DNA of 64,000 bases from JBCBKU01 sp965267475 (GTDB lineage Bacteria; Pseudomonadota; Alphaproteobacteria; Rhodobacterales; Rhodobacteraceae), in NCBI GenBank assembly GCA_965267475.1, contig OZ254079.1, forward strand, positions 1,240,001 to 1,304,000, read 5' to 3'. Below are positions 32,635 to 42,110 of the stretch, piece by piece; position 1 is the first letter of the stretch; each line of letters opens with the position of its first letter. The position numbers and the translations under genes are program-made. A model generated the notes under the pieces. It was given only the letters and a program-made list of their open reading frames with translations, was not told the origin of the DNA and did no database searches.

Positions 32635-33689
32635 TGCCGTCAAAACCCGCCATAAAGGCCGAAGCGGATCGGCTGTGCGGCCTGTTTGAGACCGCAGGCG
32701 CCACCCGTGTCGAGACCGACATCCTGCAACCGGCTGAGACCCTGCTGGACCTCTACGGTGAGGACATTCGCGCCCGCGCCTTTACCACGGCCGATCCTGT
32801 GCGTGGCGAAGCGATGCTGCGACCCGATTTCACGGTACCTGTGACGCTTGCCCATTTGGCCAACGGGTCCGGCCCGGCGCGTTACACCTATGCGGGCGCG
32901 GTTTTCCGGAAGCAGGAGGACGGCGGCGATCGTCCGCAGGAATACGTGCAAGTCGGATATGAGAACTTCGATGCACCTGACCCGGCAGAGGCGGATGCCG
33001 AGGTGTTTACGGTCTTTGCGCGTGCGCTCGAACCGCTGGATCTGCGCGTCTCGATGGGCGACATCCGGCTTTTGCGGGATGCGGTGGCGGGTCTATCGGC
33101 GCCGGATGCGCGCAAGGCCGCGCTGATGCGTCACCTTTGGCGCCCCAGGAAGTTTCGCACGTTGCTTGAAGGCTTTGCGCAGCCGGCAGCACCGGACCCG
33201 ATCCGCGCTTTGCCGGAAGGTCTGGAAGAGATCGGATTGCGCAGTCTCGACGACGTTGCGGCGCGCTTGGCAGCGATTTCCAGGGACCGATCCATACTGC
33301 CGATCCCACGCAGTGAAGTTGCCTTGATCGAGGCGCTCTTGTCGTTACGCGAAACCGTGCCCAACGCGCTCCCGCGTCTTCAGGATCTGGCGGTGGATCT
33401 GCCGGCCATTTCAGACGCAGTGACGGGGCTTGAAGCGCGGTTGGACAAGATCGCCTCGGCGGGGATCGACCTTGAACAAGTGAAGTTCGAAACCGCCTAT
33501 GGCCGGACGACGCTGGAATATTATGACGGGTTCGTGTTTGGATTTTCGGTCAAGGGGCACCCTGAAATGCCCCCTGTGGCGTCGGGCGGGCGCTATGACG
33601 CGTTGACCCGCGCCTTGTCGGGTGGCGAGACCGTTCCGGCGGTCGGTGGGATCATAAGACCGGCCCTGAGCCAGGAGATCGGTGCGTGA
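32634..33689 (+). CDS. hisZ: ATP phosphoribosyltransferase regulatory subunit
   Basis: A 351-residue synthetase-like protein without tRNA charging activity that is required by the short form of HisG. It resembles HisRS: MLRPDFTVPVTLAHLANGSG, RYTYAGAVFRKQEDG and EYVQVGYENFDA are class II motifs with changed active-site residues. ATG 32634 overlaps the hisS stop (TGATG), and its own stop overlaps hisG. The family pairs with short HisG, as here. Confidence 0.95.
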   Translation: MPSKPAIKAEADRLCGLFETAGATRVETDILQPAETLLDLYGEDIRARAFTTADPVRGEAMLRPDFTVPVTLAHLANGSGPARYTYAGAVFRKQEDGGDRPQEYVQVGYENFDAPDPAEADAEVFTVFARALEPLDLRVSMGDIRLLRDAVAGLSAPDARKAALMRHLWRPRKFRTLLEGFAQPAAPDPIRALPEGLEEIGLRSLDDVAARLAAISRDRSILPIPRSEVALIEALLSLRETVPNALPRLQDLAVDLPAISDAVTGLEARLDKIASAGIDLEQVKFETAYGRTTLEYYDGFVFGFSVKGHPEMPPVASGGRYDALTRALSGGETVPAVGGIIRPALSQEIGA

Positions 33690-34390
33690 CGCTGAAGCTT
33701 GCCATACCGTCCAAGGGCCGGCTGAAGGACAAGGCCTTCGCCTGGTTCGGCGACCGGGGCCTGACACTGGAATCCGACGCTGATGCGCGGGCCTATCGGG
33801 TCACAAGCGGGATGCCGGACCTTCAGGTTTTGCCGGTCTCTGCCGGGGAAATCCCGCGAGAACTGGCCAGCGGAACGATCCATCTGGGCGTGACAGGCAT
33901 CGATGTCGTGCGCGAAAAAGTCCTCGGTTGGCAGTCGGATGTTCGGGAAATTCACCGCTTGGGCTTTGGGCGGGCAGATCTTGTCATCGCTGTGCCGGAT
34001 TTCTGGGTCGACTGTCAGACCGTCGCGGACCTGGATGCGGTCGCGGGCGATTTCCGCACCCAGCATGGGCGGCGTCTGCGGATCGCAACGAAATATCACC
34101 GTCTGGTACGGGAATTCCTGCGCGATCAAGGGGTTGCGGATTATCAACTGGTCGACAGCCAGGGCGCGACCGAGGCCACGGTCCGCCATTTGACGGCCGA
34201 GGCGATCGCCGACATTACCTCAACCGGGGACACCCTTCGCGCCAATCACCTGCGGATCCTGTCCGATGGTCTGATCCTGAAAAGCGAGGCTGTTCTGTTC
34301 CAGTCGCGCGTGGCGCAGATGGACACTGCGGCTCACGGGGTGCTCGACCGGCTTCTGAAGACCCTTGGGATCGATCTGCCACGCGACTAG
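33686..34390 (+). CDS. hisG: ATP phosphoribosyltransferase, short form
   Basis: A 234-residue catalytic subunit for the first step of histidine synthesis (ATP plus PRPP to phosphoribosyl-ATP). LAIPSKGRLKD is the start, GVTGIDVVREKV and DSQGATEATVRHLTAEAIADI are family motifs. It lacks the C-terminal regulatory domain found in long HisG, consistent with HisZ upstream. GTG start overlaps the hisZ stop (GTGA). The stop shares CTAG with the convergent dehydrogenase gene. Confidence 0.97.
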   Translation: MTLKLAIPSKGRLKDKAFAWFGDRGLTLESDADARAYRVTSGMPDLQVLPVSAGEIPRELASGTIHLGVTGIDVVREKVLGWQSDVREIHRLGFGRADLVIAVPDFWVDCQTVADLDAVAGDFRTQHGRRLRIATKYHRLVREFLRDQGVADYQLVDSQGATEATVRHLTAEAIADITSTGDTLRANHLRILSDGLILKSEAVLFQSRVAQMDTAAHGVLDRLLKTLGIDLPRD

Positions 34391-35262
34391 CGCGTGGGCA
34401 CCGGTTCGTCGCCACGATAGTCATAAAAGCCGCGGTCCGTCTTGCGGCCCAGCCACCCCGCCTCGACATATTTGGTCAGAAGCGGGCAGGGGCGGTATTT
34501 CGTGTCCGCCAAACCGTCATGCAATACGTTCATGATAGCCAGACAGGTATCGAGCCCGATGAAATCGGCCAGTTCCAGCGGGCCCATCGGATGGTTGGTG
34601 CCCAGTCGCATGGCCTTGTCGATGGATTCGACCGATCCGACCCCTTCGTAAAGCGTATAGACGGCCTCGTTGATCATCGGCATCAGAATGCGATTAACGA
34701 TGAAGGCCGGGAAATCCTCGGCCGACGCGGCGGTCTTTCCAAGCTTGTTCACGACAGACAGGCAACTGTCATAGGTCTCGTCATCGGTCGCGATGCCCCG
34801 GATTAGCTCGACCAACTGCATGATCGGAACCGGGTTCATGAAGTGGAACCCCATGAATTTCTCAGGTCGGTCGGTGCGCGAGGCCAATCGTGTGATCGAA
34901 ATCGACGACGTGTTCGATGTCAGGATCGTTGTGGGCTTCAGATGCGGAACCAGATCTTCGAAGATCGCCGATTTGATGGTTTCCCGTTCGGTCGCAGCCT
35001 CGATAACCAGGTCGGTTTGCCCAAGATCGTGAAGATTGTTGGTCGTGCCGATAAGGTCGAGCGCGCTGGCCTTTTCTGCCGCCGAGATCTTGTCGCGCGC
35101 GACCTGGCGATCAAGGTTGGCTGTGATCGTGGCCTTGGCCTTGTCCAGCGCATCCGCGCTGACATCGTTCATCAACACCTCGTATCCGGCCAAGGCCATC
35201 ACATGCGCGATGCCATTGCCCATTTGTCCGGCGCCGACGACCCCGATCTTCTTGATTATCAT
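34387..35262 (-). CDS. 3-hydroxybutyryl-CoA dehydrogenase
   Basis: A 291-residue NAD-dependent dehydrogenase interconverting 3-hydroxybutyryl-CoA and acetoacetyl-CoA. Rossmann motif VGAGQMGNGIAHVMALAGYE begins the protein. ILTSNTSSISITRLAS then MGFHFMNPVPIMQLVELIRG contains the catalytic His, and MGPLELADFIGLDTC is the C-terminal dimer domain. Likely part of butanoate or polyhydroxyalkanoate metabolism; it is not in an operon here. It ends convergent with hisG. Confidence 0.94.
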   Translation of the reverse strand: MIIKKIGVVGAGQMGNGIAHVMALAGYEVLMNDVSADALDKAKATITANLDRQVARDKISAAEKASALDLIGTTNNLHDLGQTDLVIEAATERETIKSAIFEDLVPHLKPTTILTSNTSSISITRLASRTDRPEKFMGFHFMNPVPIMQLVELIRGIATDDETYDSCLSVVNKLGKTAASAEDFPAFIVNRILMPMINEAVYTLYEGVGSVESIDKAMRLGTNHPMGPLELADFIGLDTCLAIMNVLHDGLADTKYRPCPLLTKYVEAGWLGRKTDRGFYDYRGDEPVPTR

Positions 35263-35405
35263 GCCCGACCCTTTCCGTGATCGGGCGGACTTTATGCAAG
35301 GCTTTGGGGGCCGCGCAAGGGCCCGCAGGTGCTTGGGCCGCCATTAGCCGAATGGAAAGGATCGCGCGTTAAGGCTGCTGAAGGGTCAAGGACCGAGGGA
35401 CAAGT

Positions 35406-36242
35406 ATGGCTTTTCAACGGATTCAGGACGACGCGCCAGACTATTACCCTTGCCGGTATGGCGACTCGAAGCTTCTGTTCAGGGGGCCGCGCCGAAAGCT
35501 GGATAGCGACTACGTGGCTTTTCTCGGGTCTTCGGAAACTTATGGTCGATTTGTCGAACAGCCATTTGTCGATCTTGTTCACGGCGCCATCAAACCACCG
35601 GCGATCAATCTGGGTCTCGTAAATGCAGGCGGGGAAGTGTTTCTTGGCGACAATACGGTGCTGGACATTGCGCGGAAGGCCCGCGTCAAAGTTGTCCAGA
35701 TCATGGGAGCGCATCTGAACTCGAACCGTCTGTATTCAGTCCACAAGCGCCGCAATGATCGGTTTCTCAAAGCATCCCAGCTTCTTAGCACGATCTACAA
35801 GGACGTCGATTTTACCGAGTTTCACTTTTCGCGCCATCTGCTGCGCAGCCTATACGCGGCGTCCGAGCACAAGTTCGAATTGGTGCGGGATGAGTTGCGG
35901 ACGGCCTGGGTCGCGCGCATGCGTGTTCTGATCGACCAGCTGGACGGAAACGTCGTGCTGTTGTGGATGGCAGATCGGTCGCCGGACAAATCCTCGGACA
36001 TCACAGATGGTCTGCCGCCCCTGTTCGTCGATCGTCGGATGCTGGATGAGCTGCTGGAACAGGCCCGCGGAATCGTCGACGTTGTCGAAGTTGTCTCCTC
36101 CTCCGCGGCGCGAGCAGTCGGAACCGCGGGTATGGTATTCGGCGAGCTTGAGGCTGAAGCCGCCGCGGAACTTCCAGGTCCAGCCAAGCATAGTGAAGTG
36201 GCCGAAGCGTTGATTGCGTCGCTCAAGCCACTCCTGAAATAG
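35406..36242 (+). CDS. DUF6473 family protein
   Basis: A 278-residue soluble protein with no signal peptide. YYPCRYGDSKLLFRGPRRKL and AFLGSSETYGRFVEQPFVDL, followed by NLGLVNAGGEVFLGD, match the DUF6473 pattern seen in Rhodobacterales, where the GSSETYG and GLVNAG loops recall SGNH-type hydrolases or sulfotransferase-like folds (inference). It stands alone, preceded by GAGGGA as ribosome site. Function unknown. Confidence 0.8.
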   Translation: MAFQRIQDDAPDYYPCRYGDSKLLFRGPRRKLDSDYVAFLGSSETYGRFVEQPFVDLVHGAIKPPAINLGLVNAGGEVFLGDNTVLDIARKARVKVVQIMGAHLNSNRLYSVHKRRNDRFLKASQLLSTIYKDVDFTEFHFSRHLLRSLYAASEHKFELVRDELRTAWVARMRVLIDQLDGNVVLLWMADRSPDKSSDITDGLPPLFVDRRMLDELLEQARGIVDVVEVVSSSAARAVGTAGMVFGELEAEAAAELPGPAKHSEVAEALIASLKPLLK

Positions 36243-36259
36243 GCTTCAAGATCGACCGC

Positions 36260-37186
36260 TTACAGCGTCTCGATCAGCTCTGGAACTGCTGTGAACAGGT
36301 CCGCCACAAGCCCATAGTCGGCCACCTGAAAGATCGGCGCCTCTTCGTCCTTGTTGATCGCGACGATGACCTTTGAATCCTTCATCCCCGCAAGGTGCTG
36401 GATCGCACCCGAGATACCCACCGCGACGTACAGATCCGGGGCCACGACCTTACCGGTTTGACCCACTTGCCAATCGTTCGGGGCATAGCCGCTATCGACC
36501 GCAGCGCGGGATGCACCCACCGCTGCGCCCAGTTTGTCGGCGAGCTTCTCGATCAGTGCGAAGTCTTCCTCGGATCCGACGCCGCGACCGCCGGACACGA
36601 CGATGCCCGCCGATGTCAACTCGGGCCGGTCGCTTTCGGCCACCTTGTCTTCAACCCAAGAGGACAGGCCCGGATCGCCAGCCGCAGAGATGGCTTCAAC
36701 CGGGGCCGAGCCGCCGTCGCCAGCCGCATCGAAAGTCGAAGTCCGGACCGACACGACCTTTTTCGCATCGCCGGACTGCACGGTCTGGATTGCGTTACCG
36801 GCATAGATCGGCCGTTCAAACGTGTTGGCGTCGACCACGCCCGAGATGTCCGAGATCACCATCACATCCAGCAACGCGGCCACGCGCGGCAAGATGTTCT
36901 TAGCGTCGGTCGTGGCCGGGGCCACGATATGTTCGTAGTCGCCAGCCAGGGACACCATCAGGTCCGCCGTTGGCTCGGCGAGCCGTTTGCCCAGGGCCGC
37001 ATCCTCGGCCACCAGCACCTTCGCGACACCATCGATCTTGGCGGCGGCGTCACCGGCGTTGGCCGCGCTTGCGCCCGCGCACAGCACCGTCACGTCGCCC
37101 ATTGCCTTGGCGGCGGTGACGGCCTTGGCGGTCGCATCCATGGAAAGTTCGCCATCGGTGACTTCTGCAAGAAGAAGAACAGCCAT
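36260..37186 (-). CDS. etfA: Electron transfer flavoprotein alpha subunit
   Basis: A 308-residue FAD-binding subunit that carries electrons from acyl-CoA and sarcosine/dimethylglycine-type dehydrogenases to the quinone pool. The C-terminal FAD domain shows GAAVGASRAAVDSGYAPNDW, GQTGKVVAPDLYVAVGISG and HLAGMKDSKVIVAINKDEEA, as expected. The start overlaps the etfB stop by 1 bp (TGATG). ETF is a likely electron acceptor for the flavoprotein at 6358. Confidence 0.97.
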   Translation of the reverse strand: MAVLLLAEVTDGELSMDATAKAVTAAKAMGDVTVLCAGASAANAGDAAAKIDGVAKVLVAEDAALGKRLAEPTADLMVSLAGDYEHIVAPATTDAKNILPRVAALLDVMVISDISGVVDANTFERPIYAGNAIQTVQSGDAKKVVSVRTSTFDAAGDGGSAPVEAISAAGDPGLSSWVEDKVAESDRPELTSAGIVVSGGRGVGSEEDFALIEKLADKLGAAVGASRAAVDSGYAPNDWQVGQTGKVVAPDLYVAVGISGAIQHLAGMKDSKVIVAINKDEEAPIFQVADYGLVADLFTAVPELIETL

Positions 37187-37947
37187 CAGATAACCCCCGC
37201 TTCGTCTTTGAGTTTCTGGACAAGTTCTTCGACCGACGCGACCATCACACCGGCCTTCCGGGCCTCGGGTTCGGCCGTATTGGTGATCGCCAGCCGCGGT
37301 GCGACGTCCACGCTGTAATCTTCGGGCGTCTTTTCATCCAAAGGTTTCTTCTTGGCCTTCATGATGTTCGGCAGCGACGCATATCGCGGCTCATTCAGGC
37401 GAAGATCCACCGTCACGATCGCTGGCATCTTCACGTCGATGGTCTGCAAGCCGCCGTCCACTTCGCGTGTCACTTTCGCCGACCCATCGCCAACCTCAAG
37501 TTCAGACGCAAATGTCGCCTGCGCCCAGCCCATCAGCCCAGCCAACATTTGGCCGGTCGCGTTCATATCGTTGTCGATGGCTTGCTTGCCCATCAGCACA
37601 AGGCCGGGGGTCTCTGCTTCGACCACACCTTTCAGGATCTTGGCGACAGCCAACGGCTCGATATCCGTGTGCACGTCATCGGCGGCAACGACCAAAATCG
37701 CGCGATCGGCCCCCATGGCCAAGGCCGTCCGCAACGTTTCTTGCGATTGCTTGACACCCACGGATACGGCAATCACTTCGTCGGCCTTGCCGGCTTCCTT
37801 CAGGCGGATCGCTTCTTCCACCGCAATCTCGTCGAACGGGTTCATCGACATTTTGACATTCGCAAGATCAACGCCCGAGCCGTCCGATTTGACGCGCACC
37901 TTCACGTTGTAGTCGATCACCCGTTTGACCGGGACAAGGACCTTCAT
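37186..37947 (-). CDS. etfB: Electron transfer flavoprotein beta subunit
   Basis: A 253-residue partner of EtfA that binds AMP. KVLVPVKRVIDYNVKVRVKS opens the protein, NPFDEIAVEEAIRLKEAG and LRTALAMGADRAILV are signatures, and the Leu recognition loop region follows. First gene of etfBA. Confidence 0.97.
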   Translation of the reverse strand: MKVLVPVKRVIDYNVKVRVKSDGSGVDLANVKMSMNPFDEIAVEEAIRLKEAGKADEVIAVSVGVKQSQETLRTALAMGADRAILVVAADDVHTDIEPLAVAKILKGVVEAETPGLVLMGKQAIDNDMNATGQMLAGLMGWAQATFASELEVGDGSAKVTREVDGGLQTIDVKMPAIVTVDLRLNEPRYASLPNIMKAKKKPLDEKTPEDYSVDVAPRLAITNTAEPEARKAGVMVASVEELVQKLKDEAGVI

Positions 37948-38132
37948 GTCGGTTATCTCCAGTTAGTACCCGCCCATCGCGCCGGGCCGCAAAAATTCCA
38001 CGTACTGTTAGCGGGATGTGCGCCCTGTTGACAGGCCAAAATCGACCTAAGATTGCCTTCGGACGCCGCGTTCTTTGCTCGCAATGCCAGTCTGTGCCAC
38101 TGTAAAGCCAGACTGGACCGATTGGGGGGATC

Positions 38133-38588
38133 ATGCGACCGGACCGGATTGAAGAGGCCAAGCAACGCCGCGTAATCGGCGCAAACGGCCGGTTCACCAA
38201 AGAGACCCGACATCAGATCCCCGCGCTGTGGTCGGGCTGGGCCTATGACAAGGTGACAGGTACGATCGGCGATCTTGTGTTCGGGGTGTCGCACAGCTTC
38301 GCGCCCGGAACGTTCGACTATATGTGCGCCTTGGAAGTCGGATCCGATGCGCCGGTCCCCGAAGGTCAACAGGATCTGGTACTGCCAGCCGGTCCTCACG
38401 CCGTCTTCGTCCACAATGGCCATGTCTCGGGCATCGGTCCGATCTTCGATAAGGTCCTGGCCGGCACAGACCTGGGCGCAGGATGGGATCTGGCCCCGGG
38501 CCCGCAATACGAGCTTTATTCGGACGAGTTCGACCCGGCGACAGCCTCGGGTCGCGTGGAATTGTGGTTCCCGGTGCGGAAGGCCTAG
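38133..38588 (+). CDS. GyrI-like/AraC effector-binding domain protein
   Basis: A 151-residue protein. IPALWSGWAYDKVTGTIGDL, then FDYMCALEVGSDAPVPEGQQ, and ELYSDEFDPATASGRVELWF follow the pattern of standalone AraC effector-binding (GyrI-like) domains, which bind small hydrophobic ligands. No DNA-binding domain is attached. ATG 38133 is preceded by TTGGGGGG as ribosome site. Its stop shares CTAG with the convergent hemolysin III-family gene. Confidence 0.75.
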   Translation: MRPDRIEEAKQRRVIGANGRFTKETRHQIPALWSGWAYDKVTGTIGDLVFGVSHSFAPGTFDYMCALEVGSDAPVPEGQQDLVLPAGPHAVFVHNGHVSGIGPIFDKVLAGTDLGAGWDLAPGPQYELYSDEFDPATASGRVELWFPVRKA

Positions 38589-39244
38589 GCGACCCCGGCC
38601 TGGCGCACCAATTCGACCATCAGCGCGGCATAGCAAAGCCCCGTTCCGGCCAGCACGAAGACGTGCCAGATCGTGTTGTGGAAGGGCAAACGCTCCCACA
38701 AAAAGAATATAACGCCGCCGGTATAAGCCACACCGCCGATGGCCAGCAGCCAGAGGGTCGGACCCCCGATTGCCGCCAGCACCGGGCCACCCCAGATGAC
38801 ACCGGCCCAGCCGCAAAGCAGATACAGCGGGATCGAAAGCTTCCGGTACTTTCTGGGCGCCATCAGGATGATCGAAATTCCCGCCACGGCAAGGCTCCAG
38901 ACACTTGCAATGAACCAACCCGCCTGAACACCAGCCATCGCGGCGAATGGCGTGTAAGTCCCTGCAATCTTAAGATAAATTGCGGACTGATCGATGCGTC
39001 GAAGAAGGTCGTTCCAGTTGTCCGGCGACGTCATGTTGTAAAGCGCAGAGCAGACCAGCATGGCCACCAATGCGATCACATAGATCGTCATAGCAGAGAC
39101 CAGCGTGACATCGCCCAACCAGACGGCCGCGAGCGTGACAAGGATCGGGCCGCCGATCAAAGCCAGGGCGATACCGGAGATATGGACGACCGCGTCCGAG
39201 ATATACTCGGCGCGAGAGTATCTTGGGGGAACGCGGGCCAGCAT
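38585..39244 (-). CDS. Hemolysin III / adiponectin-receptor-like membrane protein
   Basis: A 219-residue protein with seven hydrophobic helices. YSRAEYISDAVVHISGIALA starts it; YNMTSPDNWNDLLRRIDQSA carries the conserved Asp/His region, and LPFHNTIWHVFVLAGTGLCY holds the C-terminal His residues that bind zinc in the PAQR superfamily. ATG 39244 is preferred: AGGA lies about 8 bases upstream. True function of the bacterial family is uncertain. Confidence 0.92.
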   Translation of the reverse strand: MLARVPPRYSRAEYISDAVVHISGIALALIGGPILVTLAAVWLGDVTLVSAMTIYVIALVAMLVCSALYNMTSPDNWNDLLRRIDQSAIYLKIAGTYTPFAAMAGVQAGWFIASVWSLAVAGISIILMAPRKYRKLSIPLYLLCGWAGVIWGGPVLAAIGGPTLWLLAIGGVAYTGGVIFFLWERLPFHNTIWHVFVLAGTGLCYAALMVELVRQAGVA

Positions 39245-39305
39245 GGGGCGATTCCTTTTTCTGGAAGGCCCCAAGCCTAACGCGGATCAGGTTATCCACA
39301 AAGCG

Positions 39306-39878
39306 TTAACGGTTCGCCCCTGGCACCCAAAGGACATCGTTCGCGCCATTGTGATTGGCCACACGGGCGGCGACAAAAAACCAGTCGGACAGCCGGTTCA
39401 GATAGGTCACGGCATGGGCGTTCGTGGCCTCGGTCGAGGCCAGTTCCACGGTCAACCTTTCGGCGCGCCGCGACACGGTCCGGCACAGGTGCAAAGCGGC
39501 GGCCAACTTGGACCCGCCGGGCAGAATAAACGACTTCAATGGCGCAAGATCGGCGTTCATCGCGTCTATTTCGGTCTCAAGGCGCTGCACCTGCGCCTCC
39601 GCCATGCGGAGCGGGGGATATTCGGCCTCGGCGTCGCTGTCCGGATCGGGACGACACAGATCGGCACCCAGGTCGAACAGGTCATTCTGAATTCGGGCCA
39701 GGGCGGCATCCATCTCACCTTCCGCCTCAAGCCGGGCAAGTCCAAGCGTCGCATTGGTTTCGTCCACCGTTCCATAGGCCGAAACCCGCATCGAATGCTT
39801 GGCCACCCGCGCACCGTTGCCCAGGGCCGTTTCGCCCGCATCGCCGGTTTTCGTGTAGATCTTGTTCAGGACGACCAT
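39306..39878 (-). CDS. Cob(I)alamin adenosyltransferase, PduO type
   Basis: A 190-residue enzyme that makes adenosylcobalamin from cob(I)alamin and ATP. The ATP site is KIYTKTGDAGETALGNGARV, and YGTVDETNATLGLARL and FILPGGSKLAAALHLCRTVS then RRAERL are family motifs. The start touches the stop of the upstream small membrane protein (TAAATG) with no gap, so the two are co-translated. It supplies cofactor for B12-dependent enzymes elsewhere. Confidence 0.94.
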   Translation of the reverse strand: MVVLNKIYTKTGDAGETALGNGARVAKHSMRVSAYGTVDETNATLGLARLEAEGEMDAALARIQNDLFDLGADLCRPDPDSDAEAEYPPLRMAEAQVQRLETEIDAMNADLAPLKSFILPGGSKLAAALHLCRTVSRRAERLTVELASTEATNAHAVTYLNRLSDWFFVAARVANHNGANDVLWVPGANR

Positions 39879-40085
39879 TTAGTTGCCTCCGCTTCTCAAC
39901 CAAATCACGACCATGATCACCACGACGGCGACGCCTTGCGCAATGAGCCGAAGCCGCATCATCTTGTTGCCGTGCTTGGCGTTGAATTCACCGCCCTTGG
40001 CAAACCCGCCAATGCCGATCGCCAGCACAACGATCACCGCCAAAACGGCGATGGCGGCCAGAATGAAAAGCGGGTCCTGCGTCAT
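39879..40085 (-). CDS. HIG1-like twin-transmembrane protein
   Basis: A 68-residue protein with two hydrophobic helices (LFILAAIAVLAVIVVLAIGIGGFA and AQGVAVVVIMVVIWL) joined by a charged loop GEFNAKHGNKMMRLRLIAQ. This LRxxAQ pattern resembles the HIG1 family, which in mitochondria and bacteria associates with cytochrome oxidase. The family call is likely but short. Directly upstream of the adenosyltransferase gene. Confidence 0.8.
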   Translation of the reverse strand: MTQDPLFILAAIAVLAVIVVLAIGIGGFAKGGEFNAKHGNKMMRLRLIAQGVAVVVIMVVIWLRSGGN

Positions 40086-40103
40086 AGTGGTCCTTTCGGT
40101 GGC

Positions 40104-40934
40104 TCACCCCTTCAGGATGATCCGGTCAAGCGCCCGTGTCGACAGAAGGCGCTTGAGCGCCCCCATGATATAGGTCGGTCGCGTCACATAGTAGCGCGGT
40201 TTTGGCCGGGGCAACTCCAGCGCCTTAATCAGTTTTGCGGTCACCGCGCTGGGCGGCAGTTCGAACGGGTCTTTGCCGCGGTTCTCATATAGGCGTTTCA
40301 CGAGACCCCGGCGATACTGCTCGGCACGCGGAGAGGCTTGCCAGTCCACCCATTTCTCGAAATGCGGGATTGAGTTCACGCGGATCTTCGAGGTGATTGG
40401 CCCGGGTTCGATCAGGACCACTTTTATGGGCGTGTCCGACATCTCAAGACGCAAGACATCCGTATAGCCTTCGAGAGCGTATTTCGACGCGACATAGGCC
40501 CCGCGCCATCGAAACGGCACGAACCCGAGGACGGATGAGCATTGCACAATGCGCCCATGGCCCTGGGCGCGCATGACCGGGATGACTTGCCGCGTCAACT
40601 CGTGCCAGCCGAAGAAATTCGCCTCGAACATTTCGCGTATGCCATCGGTCGGAAGGTCTTCGACCGCACCGGGCAAACCATAGGCCCCGTTGTTAAAAAG
40701 CGCATCAAGCGTGCCACGGGTCGCGCCCAGAACTTCGGTAAGTCCGGATGCGATGCTGGCCGTGTCCTGATAGTCAATCCTCGGGCTTTCGAACCCTTCG
40801 GATGCAAGCCGGTCGCAATCGTCCTGGCTGCGGCAGCTTGCGAAGACCCGCCACCCATGGTCACGCAGACCCTGGGCCGCGCCGTATCCGATGCCGGACG
40901 AGCATCCGGTGATCAGGATCGATTTTTGTGCCAT
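40104..40934 (-). CDS. Short-chain dehydrogenase/reductase (SDR family)
   Basis: A 276-residue NAD(P)-dependent oxidoreductase. The cofactor motif TGCSSGIGYGAAQGL is at residues 9-23, NNGAYG is the conserved NNAG-like element, and the active site S-Y-K occurs as CSSVLGFVPFRWRGAYVASK. ATG 40934 is preferred over the upstream in-frame ATG at 40988. Substrate unknown. It diverges from the GFA-family gene; their starts are 35 bp apart. Confidence 0.92.
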   Translation of the reverse strand: MAQKSILITGCSSGIGYGAAQGLRDHGWRVFASCRSQDDCDRLASEGFESPRIDYQDTASIASGLTEVLGATRGTLDALFNNGAYGLPGAVEDLPTDGIREMFEANFFGWHELTRQVIPVMRAQGHGRIVQCSSVLGFVPFRWRGAYVASKYALEGYTDVLRLEMSDTPIKVVLIEPGPITSKIRVNSIPHFEKWVDWQASPRAEQYRRGLVKRLYENRGKDPFELPPSAVTAKLIKALELPRPKPRYYVTRPTYIMGALKRLLSTRALDRIILKG

Positions 40935-40969
40935 GCTGCACCCCAGGATATGGAGAAAGGAGTGGGGAG

Positions 40970-41386
40970 ATGGCAGAGCATCATGCATCCTGTCAATGCG
41001 GCGCCTTGGAAGTGCACGCCAGTGAAGACCCTTACATTACCATCGCTTGCCACTGTAACGCCTGCCAGAAGCGCACGGGGTCAGCTTTCGCAACGGTCGC
41101 GTATTTCAAAGAGGACGTGATCGAGATGTCGGGCGATTCCTCAGGCTATGGCCGCACGGCGGATAGTGGCGACGGCTTGGAAAACCGGTTCTGTCCAAGC
41201 TGCGGCACAACCGTCTATTGGACGTTGGATATGCGCCCTGACTCGGTGGGTGTTCTGATCGGCGCCTTTGATACGCCGCGGCCCGAACCGGTCCGTACTG
41301 TCTGGACCAGCGAGAAACGCGATTGGGTGACCTTGCCGGCCCATTGGGATCACTTCCCAAAAGGCTCACCCAAACCGTCAAATTAG
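40970..41386 (+). CDS. GFA family protein (glutathione-dependent formaldehyde-activating-like)
   Basis: A 138-residue zinc-binding protein. CQCGALEV and ACHCNACQKRTGSAF bind zinc through paired cysteines and CPSCGTTVYW supplies the rest, as in the GFA/CENP-V fold. RBS AAGGAGTGGGGAG precedes ATG 40970. Many members do not act on formaldehyde, so activity is uncertain. The stop shares TTAG with the convergent MOSC gene. Confidence 0.92.
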   Translation: MAEHHASCQCGALEVHASEDPYITIACHCNACQKRTGSAFATVAYFKEDVIEMSGDSSGYGRTADSGDGLENRFCPSCGTTVYWTLDMRPDSVGVLIGAFDTPRPEPVRTVWTSEKRDWVTLPAHWDHFPKGSPKPSN

Positions 41387-42015
41387 GCTGCGGGCGGGAA
41401 CCGCGCGTCGAAATCGTCCCGCATTTTATAGTGCACTGGCGCTTCTCGGACCCGCGCGATCAGATCGCCCGAAGCCTTGGCAAACGGAAACCCGTGGAAC
41501 AATTCGGCCATGGTGATCTTGGGCCCGTCAAAGGGGGTATAGGTCACCGGATCGCCCGCTTGAACGGGGCCTTCCGATAGAACGCGCACGTAAATCCCGG
41601 GCCGCGTCGCCGCATAGAATTTCTTAGGGAACGTCCGGTCCCCCATATGCGCCGCAAAGGTGTCGCAGGGAATGCGGGGGCTTGTGACCTCCACCTCAAC
41701 GGGGCCCAGTGTCAAGCGGTCCCCCACGCACATCTCAGCGGTTTCCAGTTCGCTGATCAGGATGTTTTCGCCGAATTCCCCGGGTCGCATGGTGCGGCCC
41801 AATTCCTTGGCCCAGAACGCATAATCTGGGGCTGTGTAAATATAGACCGCTTGATCCCGACCGCCGTGGTTGTCGAGGTCAATGATCGTATCGCCTTCAA
41901 GCCCCAATGGGCCCACATGTACCGGGCCTTTCACCGGGCGTTTGTCGATTCCACTTATCCCGGTTTTCGTCGCAATCGGGCGCGCTTCACCGATCATAAC
42001 CGCGTCAATCTGCAT
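41383..42015 (-). CDS. MOSC domain protein (YiiM-like)
   Basis: A 210-residue protein with a MOSC domain, a fold that binds molybdenum cofactor and acts in sulfur or hydroxylamine chemistry. GPVHVGPLGLEGDTIIDLDN, HGGRDQAVYIYT, GEFGENILISEL and SPRIPCDTFAAHMGDR (with the expected Cys) match YiiM-like members. ATG 42015 is chosen; further upstream frame overlaps the parC leader. It diverges from parC. Confidence 0.9.
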   Translation of the reverse strand: MQIDAVMIGEARPIATKTGISGIDKRPVKGPVHVGPLGLEGDTIIDLDNHGGRDQAVYIYTAPDYAFWAKELGRTMRPGEFGENILISELETAEMCVGDRLTLGPVEVEVTSPRIPCDTFAAHMGDRTFPKKFYAATRPGIYVRVLSEGPVQAGDPVTYTPFDGPKITMAELFHGFPFAKASGDLIARVREAPVHYKMRDDFDARFPPAA

Positions 42016-42110
42016 CGCCTTTCCCCCATCGGTTGGGTGTGTTTCGCCCAGACACACGAGATCTGCCAAATCCGCTGGACCCCCGCGCATGGGCGGTCTA
42101 CACCCGCCCC

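Noticed and set aside
39105..40292. 395-residue plus-strand frame over hemolysin III, adenosyltransferase and HIG1 genes
   Set aside because: Spans three well-supported genes on the other strand; high-GC shadow.
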